DNA of 64,000 bases, from NCBI GenBank assembly GCA_900315935.1, contig ONBB01000004.1, positions 1-64,000 on the forward strand. The letters are read 5' to 3'. The notes under the pieces are model-generated. The model was not told where the DNA came from, searched no databases, and saw only the letters and a program-made list of their open reading frames with translations. Within the stretch, counting starts at the first letter, position 1, and the number at the start of each line of letters is the position of its first letter. This stretch comes from an uncultured Bacteroidales bacterium (GTDB lineage Bacteria > Bacteroidota > Bacteroidia > Bacteroidales > P3). A program made the position numbers and the translations under genes. This document shows, piece by piece, positions 38,606 to 46,666 of the stretch.

Positions 38606-40496
38606 CCACCTCGTCCAGCTCCAGCCAGCGCAGCTCTTTCTCGTCCAGCAGGGCGATGATTTCGCCTATGCGGTGCGAGGCTTCGGTGATGGCGCCGGCA
38701 TCGGTCATTGTGCCGTCGCTCAGCTGCCGTTCCAGCGTTGTGCGCTCGGCGTTCAGCCGGTCGATTTCTTCGGTCAGCGCCTCGTATTCCTTCTGCTCCT
38801 TGTAGGTCAGCTTCTTCTTGGGCTGCAGGTCGGGCGAGGGCTTCTGCTGAGGCGCGAGGGTGGCTTTCTCGCGGCGGCTTTCCTCCTTGAGCTTCGCCTC
38901 CTTGGCCTCGCGCTCCAGCCGGTACTGTGTGTAGTTCGAGTGGTAGTCGCGTATCTTCCCTTCGCCTTCGAATACGAGCAGGTGGTCCACGATGTGGTCC
39001 ATGAACGAGCGGTCGTGGCTGACGATGATGAGGCATCCCTTGTAGCCCTGCAGGAACTGCTCCAGAATCTGCAATGTGTAGAGGTCGAGGTCGTTGGTGG
39101 GTTCGTCGAGGATGAGGAAGTTGGGGTTGGCCATGAGCACCTGCAGCAGGTAGAGCCGGCGGCGCTCGCCACCGCTGAGGTTGCCGAAGTAGTTGAACTG
39201 TGTGGTGCCGTCGAAACCGAAGTAGGTGAGGAACTGGTGGGCCGTCATGCGCTTGCCGCCCTCGATTTCAATCTCTTCGGCGATGTCCTTCACCAGGTCG
39301 ATTACGCGGCGGTCCTCGGGTGCCTGCATGCCGGCCTGGGTGTAGTAGCCGAACTGGATGGTCTGCCCCACCACCACGCGGCCGCTGGTGGGCTTCAGCT
39401 TTTCGGTGATGATGTTGAGGAATGTGCTCTTGCCCACGCCGTTGGGACCCACGATGCCTATCTTCTCTCCCCGTTTGAAGACGTAGCTGTAGTCGTCTAT
39501 GATTGCGTTAGTGCGTGATTGCGTTAATGTGTTGGTGGCTGATGCGTCATTACTAACGCAATCACGCATTGACGCATTAACGCAATAACAAATGTTATAC
39601 AGTTCCAGTATCTTGCCGCCGATGCGCTCGGTCTTGACGGTGAGTTGCGGGCGGCTGTCGTCGAAGCGCGTGTGGGCCTTGGCTTCCAGTTCGTAGAAGG
39701 CGTCGATGCGTGCCTGCGCCTTGGTGCCGCGGGCCTGGGGCATGCGGCGCATCCATTCCAGCTCGGTGCGGTAGAGGCTGCGGGCCTTGGCCACCTCGGC
39801 GCGCTCGTTGGCTTCGCGCTCGGCCTTCTTCTCCAGGTAGTAGTCGTAGCGCCCACGGTAGTGGTACAGGCGCGCGTTGTCCAGCTCGTAGATGTTGTCG
39901 CATACGTTGTCGAGGAAGTAGCGGTCGTGCGTTACCATGAGGATGGCCAGCCGCTGGCGTGAGAGGAATCCTTCGAGCCACTCAATCATCTCGATGTCAA
40001 GGTGGTTGGTGGGCTCGTCGAGGATGAGCAGATTGCAGTCGTCCATCAGCAGCCGGCACAGCGCCACCTTCTTCTGCTCGCCGCCGCTGAGGGTGTTCAT
40101 CGGGCGTTCCAGCAGGGTGTCCACCTTCATGCGGCTCAATATCTCGGCCATCCGCTGCTCCGTCTCCCACGGCTCCTCGGTCTCGGGGCGCTGTATGTTG
40201 AACACGTAGTCGCGCACGCGGGCGGTGCCGGACAAGCCTGTGTCGCCGCCCTGCGGCAGGTAGGCCAGCCGCACATCGCCGCTGAAGGTAATCTTGCCGC
40301 TGTCCTGCAGCGTGTTGTAGCCTCGCTGCCCGGCGGCGGTCATGAGGATGTTGAGCAGGGTGGACTTGCCGTAGCCGTTGCGCGCTATCAGCGCCGACTT
40401 CTGCCCGGCGTTGATGCCGAAGCTGATGTCCTCGAAGAGCAGCTTGTCGCCGAAACTCTTGGTCAGGTTCTCTATGGTAAGCAGTGCGTTAGCCAT
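38592..40496 (-). CDS. ABC-F family ATPase (Uup-like) with in-frame repeat insertion
   Basis: A 634-residue soluble protein with two ABC ATPase domains. Domain 1: Walker A 'ARNGYGKST' (38-46), signature 'LSGGEQKKVALC', Walker B 'LLILDEPTNHLD'. Domain 2: Walker A 'GPNGVGKST', signature 'LSGGERRRLYLL', Walker B 'FLILDEPTNDLD'. A charged linker and a C-terminal coiled coil ('EQKEYEALTEEIDRLNAERT') make it Uup-like. ABC-F proteins act on ribosomes. Residues ~303-333 ('MRDCVSNDASATNTLTQS') are an in-frame insertion just before domain 2's Walker A, from an 8-bp-period inverted repeat also found in mpl. Confidence 0.93.
   Translation of the reverse strand: MANALLTIENLTKSFGDKLLFEDISFGINAGQKSALIARNGYGKSTLLNILMTAAGQRGYNTLQDSGKITFSGDVRLAYLPQGGDTGLSGTARVRDYVFNIQRPETEEPWETEQRMAEILSRMKVDTLLERPMNTLSGGEQKKVALCRLLMDDCNLLILDEPTNHLDIEMIEWLEGFLSRQRLAILMVTHDRYFLDNVCDNIYELDNARLYHYRGRYDYYLEKKAEREANERAEVAKARSLYRTELEWMRRMPQARGTKAQARIDAFYELEAKAHTRFDDSRPQLTVKTERIGGKILELYNICYCVNASMRDCVSNDASATNTLTQSRTNAIIDDYSYVFKRGEKIGIVGPNGVGKSTFLNIITEKLKPTSGRVVVGQTIQFGYYTQAGMQAPEDRRVIDLVKDIAEEIEIEGGKRMTAHQFLTYFGFDGTTQFNYFGNLSGGERRRLYLLQVLMANPNFLILDEPTNDLDLYTLQILEQFLQGYKGCLIIVSHDRSFMDHIVDHLLVFEGEGKIRDYHSNYTQYRLEREAKEAKLKEESRREKATLAPQQKPSPDLQPKKKLTYKEQKEYEALTEEIDRLNAERTTLERQLSDGTMTDAGAITEASHRIGEIIALLDEKELRWLELDEVVSAR
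39500..39590 (-). repeat. 8-bp-period inverted-repeat element in the ABC-F gene
   Basis: Plus strand: GATTGCGTTAGTGCGTGATT left arm (39501-39533), spacer with GGCTGATGCGTCATT, right arm ACTAACGCAATCACGC to 39589. In gene orientation its centre TGCGTTAGT..TGACGC..CAGC..ACACA.TAACGCAATC aligns with the mpl element without frame change. Confidence 0.92.
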
Positions 40497-40860
40497 TGGC
40501 GGTGGATTGCTTGAGCATTTTCTCGGTCTGTTCCTTGGCGCGGGCGCTGATTTCGGGCGTGATGTACTTGTAGAGGTTGCGCAGCACCACCATCAAGGCC
40601 GTCAGGTCGTCGGTGAAGCCCAGTGCAGGGATAAAGTCGGGGATGAGGTCGGTGGGCAGTATCAGGTAACCCAGGGCACCGATAATCAGTGTTTTGGCTT
40701 TCGTCGGTACATCCTTTGCTTGAAGTAGGTAGTAGAGCTGCAGGGCAGGGTAGATCACCTTGGAGCCCACCTGGGCCGCCACCCGCTTCAGCTTCGTCCA
40801 GAAGCCCTTCTCGTCATAATGCCGCTCAAACTGCGGCGCAGTTTCCATGTCGAATTTCAT
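40489..40860 (-). CDS. DUF1232 / YkvA-family membrane protein
   Basis: A 123-residue protein. The DUF1232 core is 'KAKTLIIGALGYLILPTDLIPDFIPALGFTDD' (quoted in part: 'GYLILPTDLIPDF'), with one or two membrane segments and the invariant P.DLIPDF motif. Role unknown in the family. The start at Met (40860) gives 'MKFDMETAPQFERHY'; the frame continues upstream but into a repeat. Its stop overlaps the ABC-F start by 8 bp, so they are co-expressed. Confidence 0.82.
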   Translation of the reverse strand: MKFDMETAPQFERHYDEKGFWTKLKRVAAQVGSKVIYPALQLYYLLQAKDVPTKAKTLIIGALGYLILPTDLIPDFIPALGFTDDLTALMVVLRNLYKYITPEISARAKEQTEKMLKQSTANG

Positions 40861-40963
40861 GCCCCACCAACGAGGAAAGTATGAAAATATTGCCCATAAC
40901 TGTTCTTTTTCCACTTCGCAGACCTCCCCATTGCCAGTGGATTTTGGCTCTCTGTTTTTCGAT

Positions 40964-41090
40964 TCCCCAAGAGAGTAAGAAGAGGGTAAGAAGAGGAGAA
41001 AAAGGGGAGCGTAAGAAAGTGCTGACAATCAGTCATGTACAAATTGACAAAAATGGGTGTTTCCGGCGGTTTTCTGCCTGTTTTTTGAGC
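40964..41090 (+). repeat. Dispersed ~120-bp leader-adjacent repeat, copy 3 (PFK)
   Basis: GAGAGTAAGAAGAGGGTAAG GA-rich half, AAAAAGGGGAGCGTAAGAAA, core GACAATCAGTCATG, and a G/T half with TTTTCTGCCTGTTTTTTG. Closest to copy 4 (52322-52437). The rest of 40861-41141 shows no gene. Confidence 0.75.
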
Positions 41091-41141
41091 GTGGTGTAAT
41101 ATTCTGTGTATCAGCATTTATGCGATGTTTTGCAACTTTTA

Positions 41142-41173
41142 TTTGGCTGTGTGCGATTTTATTGGTACTTTTG
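41142..41173 (+). promoter_or_regulatory. Bacteroidota-type promoter of the phosphofructokinase operon
   Basis: TTTGG at 41142-41146 and TACTTTTG at 41166-41173, spacing 24. Confidence 0.85.
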
Positions 41174-41200
41174 CATTTTAAAATTTAATACAATACTCTT

Positions 41201-42430
41201 ATGAAAAGCATAGCAATACTCACGGGCGGCGGCCCCGCCCCGGGAATGAATACAGTGGTGGCCTCGGTGGCCAAGACCTTCCTCCGCGACGGTTTCCGCG
41301 TCATCGGTCTCCATGGCGGCTACAGCGCCCTCTTCACCGAACAGCCCCGCATGCAGGACCTCGACTTCCTCACTGCCGACGAAATCTTCAACAAGGGTGG
41401 CAGTATCCTCAAAATGAGCCGTTTCAAACCTACGGCGGAGGACTTCGAGCAGCGTTTCAACCTCAAGTTCTTCACCGACAACGAGGTGAAGCTCCTTGTA
41501 ACTGTCGGTGGCGACGACACCGCTTCCACCGCCAACCGCATCGCCAAGTTCCTGGCCGACAAGCAGTATCCCATCGCCAACATACACGTCCCCAAGACCA
41601 TCGACAATGACTTGCCGCTGCCCAACTCGAGCCCCACCTTCGGCTACAATAGTGCCAAGGCGCAGGGTTGCGTGCTGGCCACCGCCGTCATGGAGGATGC
41701 CCGCACGAGCGAGAACTGGTTCGTGGTCAGCGCCATGGGTCGCTCGGCCGGCCACCTGGCCCTCGGTATCGCCGGCGCCTGCCACTATCCGATGGTCATC
41801 ATCCCCGAGTTCTTCAACAAGACCGAAATCACCGTCGACAAAATCATCAATATGGTGGTCTCCTGCATCGTCAAGCGCAAGCTGATGGGCATCAACTACG
41901 GCGCCGCCATGATCAGCGAAGGTGTCTTCCACTCGCTCTCCGACGAGGAGATTCGCAACTCGGGCATCCACTTCTCCTACGACGAACACGGACATCCCGA
42001 GCTGGGCAAGGTCTCCAAAGCCCACATCTTCAACGACCTGCTGGAGCGTAAGGTAAAGGAGCTGGGGCTCAAGGTCAAGAGCCGTCCCGTGGAAATCGGC
42101 TACGAAATCCGCTGCCACACCCCCATCGCTTTCGACCTCACCTACTGCTCGCTGATGGGCATGGGCGTGCACAAGCTGTTCAACGAGGGTTGCACCGGCT
42201 GCATGGTCTATGTGGACCACCAGGGCAGTGCCGCGCCTCTCTACCTCAAGGACCTCCAGGATCCCGAGACGGGCAAGATACCGCCGCGCCTGGTCAACGT
42301 CAACAGCAACAAGGTGATGTCCTATGTCAACGACATCATGGACTACATCACCCCCGCCGACTACGAGGCCGCGAAGAAGTACCTCGCCAACCCCGAGCAG
42401 TATGACTTCAAGAAGATTCTTAATTGGTAG
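41201..42430 (+). CDS. 6-phosphofructokinase, probable pyrophosphate-dependent type
   Basis: A 409-residue PFK. 'ILTGGGPAPGMN' is the N-terminal phosphate loop; 'GGDDTAS' at 103-109 and 'PKTIDND' at 131-137 are the residues that separate PPi-dependent enzymes (GGDD, PKTIDND) from ATP enzymes (GGDG/S, PGTIDND). 'MGRSAGHLALGIA' and 'GYEIRCHTPIAFD' complete the fructose-6-P site. It therefore likely uses pyrophosphate reversibly in glycolysis/gluconeogenesis. The 3' end overlaps the next start by 29 bp. Confidence 0.9.
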   Translation: MKSIAILTGGGPAPGMNTVVASVAKTFLRDGFRVIGLHGGYSALFTEQPRMQDLDFLTADEIFNKGGSILKMSRFKPTAEDFEQRFNLKFFTDNEVKLLVTVGGDDTASTANRIAKFLADKQYPIANIHVPKTIDNDLPLPNSSPTFGYNSAKAQGCVLATAVMEDARTSENWFVVSAMGRSAGHLALGIAGACHYPMVIIPEFFNKTEITVDKIINMVVSCIVKRKLMGINYGAAMISEGVFHSLSDEEIRNSGIHFSYDEHGHPELGKVSKAHIFNDLLERKVKELGLKVKSRPVEIGYEIRCHTPIAFDLTYCSLMGMGVHKLFNEGCTGCMVYVDHQGSAAPLYLKDLQDPETGKIPPRLVNVNSNKVMSYVNDIMDYITPADYEAAKKYLANPEQYDFKKILNW

Positions 42431-43685
42431 TCTTGAACTGAGTGGCAAGAACCATGAACCAAGAGGTGCGCGCTGGTTTGTCTGCGTCTGCTTGGTTCTT
42501 GGTTCTTGCCTCTTGCTTCCTTCGACGGCATCGGCGCAGTCCAAGAGGCAGCTGGAGAAGGACAAGGCCAAGGTGGAGCAGGAGATCAAAAAGCTCAACA
42601 ACGACCTGGCCAAGGCCAAGAAGAGCAGCCGCTCGAGCCAGCAGCAGCTAAACCTCCTAGAGAAGAAAATCGCCGAGCGCACCAAGCTCATCAACAACAT
42701 CAACGGGCAGGTGAACTTGCTGAATGTCAAGATGTCGCAGACCGAGGACAGCATCGCCCTCATCCGCACGCAGATTGACAGCCTGAAGTTGGAGTACGGC
42801 CGTGTGGTGCGGGCGCTCTACAACGAGCGCGGCAACCTGGACAAGGTGGTGCTGCTGCTCGATACCAAGAGTTACAACTACGCCTACCTGCGCACCAAGT
42901 ATTTCCGCGACTACAGCCGCTACCGTCGCCGCCAGGCCGCCCATATCCAGCAGAAGGAGCAGGAGTTGGGCGACATCAGCCTCGACCTGCAGCGCCAGCA
43001 GCGCGAGCAGACCGACCTCCTGGCCCAGCAGCGCCGCCAGAAGGACCAGCTCTCCAAGGAACAAAAGGAGAAGCAGCAGTCGCTGAAAGCCTCCAAGCAG
43101 CAGGAGAAGACCCTCCAGCAGCAGATTGCCAAGAAAGAGCAGCAGAAGAAGCAACTGCAGCAGCAGATACAGAAAATCATCAACGAGGAGATTGCCAAGG
43201 CGGCACGCAACAAGAAGGGCAGCACCGGTACCGGAAGCAGCGGCTCGAAGACCTCGACGGCCTCCAGCGCCGAGGTGGCTTTGAGCAACGACTTTGCCTC
43301 GAACAAGGGCAAGCTGCCGTGGCCGTGCTATTACAATAAAGTCTCGCGCGAGTATGGCAAGTACACCCACGCCTCGGGCGGGCAGAACATGAACAACGGC
43401 ATCGACCTGCTCTGCAAGGCCGGCGCGCCAGTGAAGGCGGTGTTCAACGGCACCGTCAGCCGTGTTTTCACCTGCCCCAACGGCACGCAGGGCATCATCG
43501 TGCGCCACGGCGAGTACATGACCGTCTACGCCAACCTGGCCACCGTTACCGTCAGCGAAGGCAAGTCTGTCAGCACCAACCAGAACCTGGGCACCGTATA
43601 CACCGCCGAGGACGGCACCGCCGAATTCTCCTTCCAGCTCTGGAAGGGCACCACCTCGCAAAATCCGCGCCAATGGCTGAGATGA
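42402..43685 (+). CDS. EnvC-like murein hydrolase activator (degenerate LytM domain)
   Basis: A ~427-residue periplasmic protein: signal region, then long Gln/Lys-rich coiled coils (~50-290, 'LEKDKAKVEQEIKKLNNDLA', 'QQEKTLQQQIAKKEQQKK'), and a C-terminal M23/LytM domain ('NNGIDLLCKAGAPVKAVFNG', 'GIIVRHGEYMTVYANL', 'EFSFQLWKG'). The metal ligands are lost: the HxxxD His is Asn and the HxH pair is absent, so like EnvC it should activate amidases rather than cleave. In-frame ATG 42402 overlaps PFK. The segment encoding the signal peptide is itself a heptamer inverted repeat. Its end overlaps lpxH by 13 bp. Confidence 0.82.
   Translation: MTSRRFLIGSLELSGKNHEPRGARWFVCVCLVLGSCLLLPSTASAQSKRQLEKDKAKVEQEIKKLNNDLAKAKKSSRSSQQQLNLLEKKIAERTKLINNINGQVNLLNVKMSQTEDSIALIRTQIDSLKLEYGRVVRALYNERGNLDKVVLLLDTKSYNYAYLRTKYFRDYSRYRRRQAAHIQQKEQELGDISLDLQRQQREQTDLLAQQRRQKDQLSKEQKEKQQSLKASKQQEKTLQQQIAKKEQQKKQLQQQIQKIINEEIAKAARNKKGSTGTGSSGSKTSTASSAEVALSNDFASNKGKLPWPCYYNKVSREYGKYTHASGGQNMNNGIDLLCKAGAPVKAVFNGTVSRVFTCPNGTQGIIVRHGEYMTVYANLATVTVSEGKSVSTNQNLGTVYTAEDGTAEFSFQLWKGTTSQNPRQWLR
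42444..42520 (+). repeat. 7-bp-period inverted repeat at the PFK/envC junction
   Basis: Arm GGCAAGAACCATGAACCAAG (42444-42463) and arm CTTGGTTCTTGGTTCTTGCC (42491-42510) are complementary at 19 of 20 positions, with a 27-bp spacer; more heptamers (TCTTGCT) follow to 42520. It encodes most of the EnvC signal region. Confidence 0.88.
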
Positions 43686-44437
43686 AATCCATCTATTTCC
43701 TCTCCGACGCCCACCTCGGTTCGGGTGCCGACAGTGCGGAGCGCGAGCGGCAGCTGTGCCGGTTCCTCGACTCCATCAAGGCTGACTGCGCCAGGCTTTT
43801 TCTGCTGGGCGACGTGTTCGATTTCTGGTTCACCTACCGCCACCTTGTCCCGCGCGGCCACGTGCGCTTGCTGGGCAAGCTGGCCGAGCTGGCCGACAGC
43901 GGCGTGGAGATTCATTTCTTCGTCGGCAACCACGACATGTGGGTGTTCGACTACCTCACCGCCGAGCTGGGCATCGCTACCCACGAGGAGCCCGAGGTGT
44001 TCCTTCTGAACGGCAAGCGCTGCCTCGTCGGCCACGGCGATGGGCTGGGGCATACGGACCGCTGGTTCGACTTTGTCCGCCTGTTCTTCCGCAGCCGTTT
44101 CTGCCAGCGGCTGTTCAAGATGCTGCCCTCGGCCTTCACTTTCGGCATCGCCCACCGCTGGAGCGACGGCAACAAGCGCCGCCACGCGGGGCGCGACATG
44201 CTCCGCTACCTGGGCGACGACCGCGAGGGTATCGTCATCCATTGCAAACAACTGCTGGAGACCGAGCATTTCGACTACTGCATCTTCGGCCACCGCCACA
44301 CGCCGCTCACCCGCGACCTCGGCCACGGGTGCACCTACCTCAACACGGGCGACTGGATGCACAACCGCAACTATGCCGTAATGCATCCCGACGGCTCGTT
44401 GGAGCTTCTGGACTGGAACCACGAAAATAAAAAGTAA
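43673..44437 (+). CDS. lpxH: LpxH, UDP-2,3-diacylglucosamine diphosphatase
   Basis: A 254-residue metallophosphoesterase of lipid A synthesis. Metal-site motifs are in order: 'LSDAHLG' (D-x-H), 'LLGDVFDFWF' (GD), 'FVGNHDMW' (GNHD), 'LVGHGDGLG' and 'FGHRHTP' (GHxH). The DxH/GDxxD/GNHD/GHxH arrangement and the size fit the LpxH family of Bacteroidota (calcineurin-like). It overlaps envC and its stop is followed by a two-way terminator. Confidence 0.9.
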   Translation: MAEMKSIYFLSDAHLGSGADSAERERQLCRFLDSIKADCARLFLLGDVFDFWFTYRHLVPRGHVRLLGKLAELADSGVEIHFFVGNHDMWVFDYLTAELGIATHEEPEVFLLNGKRCLVGHGDGLGHTDRWFDFVRLFFRSRFCQRLFKMLPSAFTFGIAHRWSDGNKRRHAGRDMLRYLGDDREGIVIHCKQLLETEHFDYCIFGHRHTPLTRDLGHGCTYLNTGDWMHNRNYAVMHPDGSLELLDWNHENKK

Positions 44438-44467
44438 CCCTATTTTCCCATGGATGGGAAAATAGGG
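44438..44467. terminator. Bidirectional hairpin terminator
   Basis: CCCTATTTTCCCAT at 44438-44451 pairs with ATGGGAAAATAGGG at 44454-44467, directly after the lpxH stop and before the convergent gene end. Confidence 0.7.
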
Positions 44468-44471
44468 GAAA

Positions 44472-44515
44472 GTGCCTATGTATTCCCCTAGGGAACCCCT
44501 ACCGTTCCCCTGGGG
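44472..44515. repeat. 11-bp-period 3'-end repeat, site 4
   Basis: GTGCCTATGTATTCCCCTAG, then GGAACCCCTACCGTT, CCCCTGGGG. Short form without the CATAAGCTTCC lead-in. Between convergent genes. Confidence 0.82.
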
Positions 44516-44521
44516 AGTGGG

Positions 44522-45118
44522 TCATTTCTTGCCTTTCACCTGGGCATATTCGGCGTTGAGGCCGTCGAGGATCTCCTGGGTGATGTCCATGGCGGGGTTG
44601 ACGTAGAGGACGGGAGTGTTTTCGAAGGTCTTACGGAGGATGACGTCGAACTGCTGGTTCTGCTCGTTGTATTCGCGGACAAAGGCGAAGATGGCGTTCA
44701 GGAGCTTGGTGTTCTCGGTCATCTGGCGCTCCATGATTTTGGCGGTGAGTTCCTGTTCGAGGGTGGCCATGCGCTCGGCGCGCTGCTTGAGTTCGGCCTC
44801 CTTGGCCTGCTGTTGGCTGAGGGTCATGGTGGAGCCGTTCTGGAGGTAGTCCTGGTAGTCTTTCTGGAAGCTTTCCATTTGTTTGCGGCCGGTGGCTTCC
44901 TGCTGGTTTTTGTAGGCGAGGAGCTCGGCTTCGAGGTCTTTGGCGTACTGGTAGTGTGCCAGGAGGGTGTCGGTGTCGACGTAGGCGATTTTGAGTCCGC
45001 CTTCGGCCACGACGGGTGCGGTGGCGTTGGGGTTTTCTTTGGTGGCGGGGGCGTTGTTGCAGGCTGCGAGGCCGAGTGTGAGTGCCGCTGCGGCGGCGAT
45101 GACGGTGGTTTTGTTCAT
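44522..45118 (-). CDS. OmpH/Skp-like periplasmic lipoprotein
   Basis: A 198-residue protein with signal MNKTTVIAAAAALTLGLAAC (lipobox LAAC, Cys20). After a linker, 'LKIAYVDTDTLLAHYQYAKD' is the OmpH start motif (.iayVd...l...y..), followed by a long coiled coil ('KDLEAELLAYKNQQEATGRK' to 'QELTAKIMERQMTENTKLL') and a terminal 'DVILRKTFENTPVLYVNPAM'. OmpH/Skp proteins are outer-membrane-protein chaperones; here membrane anchoring by lipid is predicted. Adjacent to gltX on the same strand with a 15-bp gap. Confidence 0.85.
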   Translation of the reverse strand: MNKTTVIAAAAALTLGLAACNNAPATKENPNATAPVVAEGGLKIAYVDTDTLLAHYQYAKDLEAELLAYKNQQEATGRKQMESFQKDYQDYLQNGSTMTLSQQQAKEAELKQRAERMATLEQELTAKIMERQMTENTKLLNAIFAFVREYNEQNQQFDVILRKTFENTPVLYVNPAMDITQEILDGLNAEYAQVKGKK

Positions 45119-45133
45119 GTTATTTTTCAATTT

Positions 45134-46645
45134 TCAATTTCCGATTGTTTCGATGGCGCGCTGTATGCGGCGGATGACTTCGTCTTTGCCGAGCATGAGG
45201 ACGAGGGTGAGCATGTCAGGTCCCACGGTGCGGCCCACGACGGCGAGGCGGAGGGAGTTCATGATGGCGCCGGTGTTGAGTTGGTTGGCTTTGATGTAGT
45301 CTTCGAGCAGGGCCTGGTGGAGGGCGTCGTACTCGAAGGGGACGGTCTCCAGTATCTCTATGACCTTGGCCATGTGTCCTTCCATTCCAGGTTGCCAGCG
45401 TTTAGCGACATCTTTTTCGTTGTATTCGGTGGGTGCCTGGAAGAAGTAGGAGCAGGTGTCCCAGAGTTCGCCGGGGAAGGTGATGCGTTCCTTCATCATG
45501 GAGGCTACCTTGACCACGTACTCATGTGGTGCCTCAATGCCGTGGCTCTTCACCTGTGTGTCCAGCATGTCGGCCACGGTATCGTCGCTCAGCTGCTGGA
45601 AGTATTCGTGCTGGAACCAGCGTGCTTTGTCGAGGTTGAACTTGGCGCCGTTCTTGCTGATGTGTTCGATGGAGAAGAGGCGGATGAGCTCGTCCATGGT
45701 CATGAGTTCCTGATCGTTGCCTGGATTCCATCCGAGGAGTGCCAGCATGTTGACCACGGCCTGGGGCAGGTAGCCCTGCTCGCGGTAGCCGTTGGAGGTC
45801 TCGCCGCTTTTGGGGTCGTGCCATTCGAGGGGGAAGACGGGGAATCCGAGGCGGTCGCCGTCGCGTTTGCTGAGTTTGCCGTTGCCGTCGGGTTTGAGGA
45901 GCAGGGGCAGGTGTGCGAACTGCGGCGCCTGCCAGCCGAATGCCTCATACAGCATGATGTGCAGGGGTGCCGAGGGGAGCCATTCTTCGCCGCGGATGAC
46001 GTGGGTGATTTCCATGAGGTGGTCGTCGACGATATTGGCCAGGTGGTAGGTGGGCATGCCGTCGGACTTGAAGAGCACTTTATCGTCGAGCAGGCGGGAG
46101 TTCATGGTTACGTCGCCGCGGATGAGGTCGTGGACGGTGATGTCGGTGTTTTCGGGGAACCTGAAGCGCAGCACGTAAGGATCGCCGCTGTCGAGGCGGC
46201 GCTGCACCTCGTCGGCAGGCAGCGCGAGGCTGTTGCACATGCCGAGGCGGGTGGTGCAGTCGTACTGGAAGGTTTTCTTTTCGGCTTCGTATTCCTTGCG
46301 TTTGGCGTCGAGGGCTTCGGGGGTGTCGAAGGCGTAGTAGGCCCAGCCTCCGGCCAGCAGCTGGTCGGCATACTGGCGGTAGAGCGCCTTGCGGTCGCTC
46401 TGGCGGTAGGGTCCGTAGGGGCCGCCGATGTGGACGCCCTCGTCGAACTCGATGCCGAGCCACTGGAAGGCTTCTATTATGTATTGTTCGGCGCCGGGGA
46501 CGAAGCGGGTCTGGTCGGTGTCTTCGATGCGGAGTATCATTTTGCCGCCCTGCTGGCGGGCGAAGAGGTAGTTGTAGAGGGCGGTGCGGACACCGCCGAT
46601 GTGGAGGGGACCGGTGGGTGAGGGGGCGAATCTTACTCTAACCAT
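45134..46645 (-). CDS. gltX: GltX, glutamate--tRNA ligase
   Basis: A 503-residue class I synthetase. HIGH-type motif '[20 protein letters not shown]', 'RIEDTDQTR', the KMSKS-type '[12 protein letters not shown]', and the anticodon-binding helical C-terminus. It charges tRNA-Glu, and if no GlnRS exists also tRNA-Gln for later amidation. The cognate tRNA-Glu(CTC) is at 33260. A heptamer-like run (GAAATTGAAAATTG on the minus strand) lies at its 3' end. Confidence 0.96.
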   Translation of the reverse strand: MVRVRFAPSPTGPLHIGGVRTALYNYLFARQQGGKMILRIEDTDQTRFVPGAEQYIIEAFQWLGIEFDEGVHIGGPYGPYRQSDRKALYRQYADQLLAGGWAYYAFDTPEALDAKRKEYEAEKKTFQYDCTTRLGMCNSLALPADEVQRRLDSGDPYVLRFRFPENTDITVHDLIRGDVTMNSRLLDDKVLFKSDGMPTYHLANIVDDHLMEITHVIRGEEWLPSAPLHIMLYEAFGWQAPQFAHLPLLLKPDGNGKLSKRDGDRLGFPVFPLEWHDPKSGETSNGYREQGYLPQAVVNMLALLGWNPGNDQELMTMDELIRLFSIEHISKNGAKFNLDKARWFQHEYFQQLSDDTVADMLDTQVKSHGIEAPHEYVVKVASMMKERITFPGELWDTCSYFFQAPTEYNEKDVAKRWQPGMEGHMAKVIEILETVPFEYDALHQALLEDYIKANQLNTGAIMNSLRLAVVGRTVGPDMLTLVLMLGKDEVIRRIQRAIETIGN

Positions 46646-46666
46646 TTCAATTGTTTATTTTGAATT

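Noticed and set aside
41159..42769. A 536-codon minus-strand frame opposite the phosphofructokinase
   Set aside because: Antisense shadow; the plus-strand protein has complete PFK motifs and a consensus promoter.
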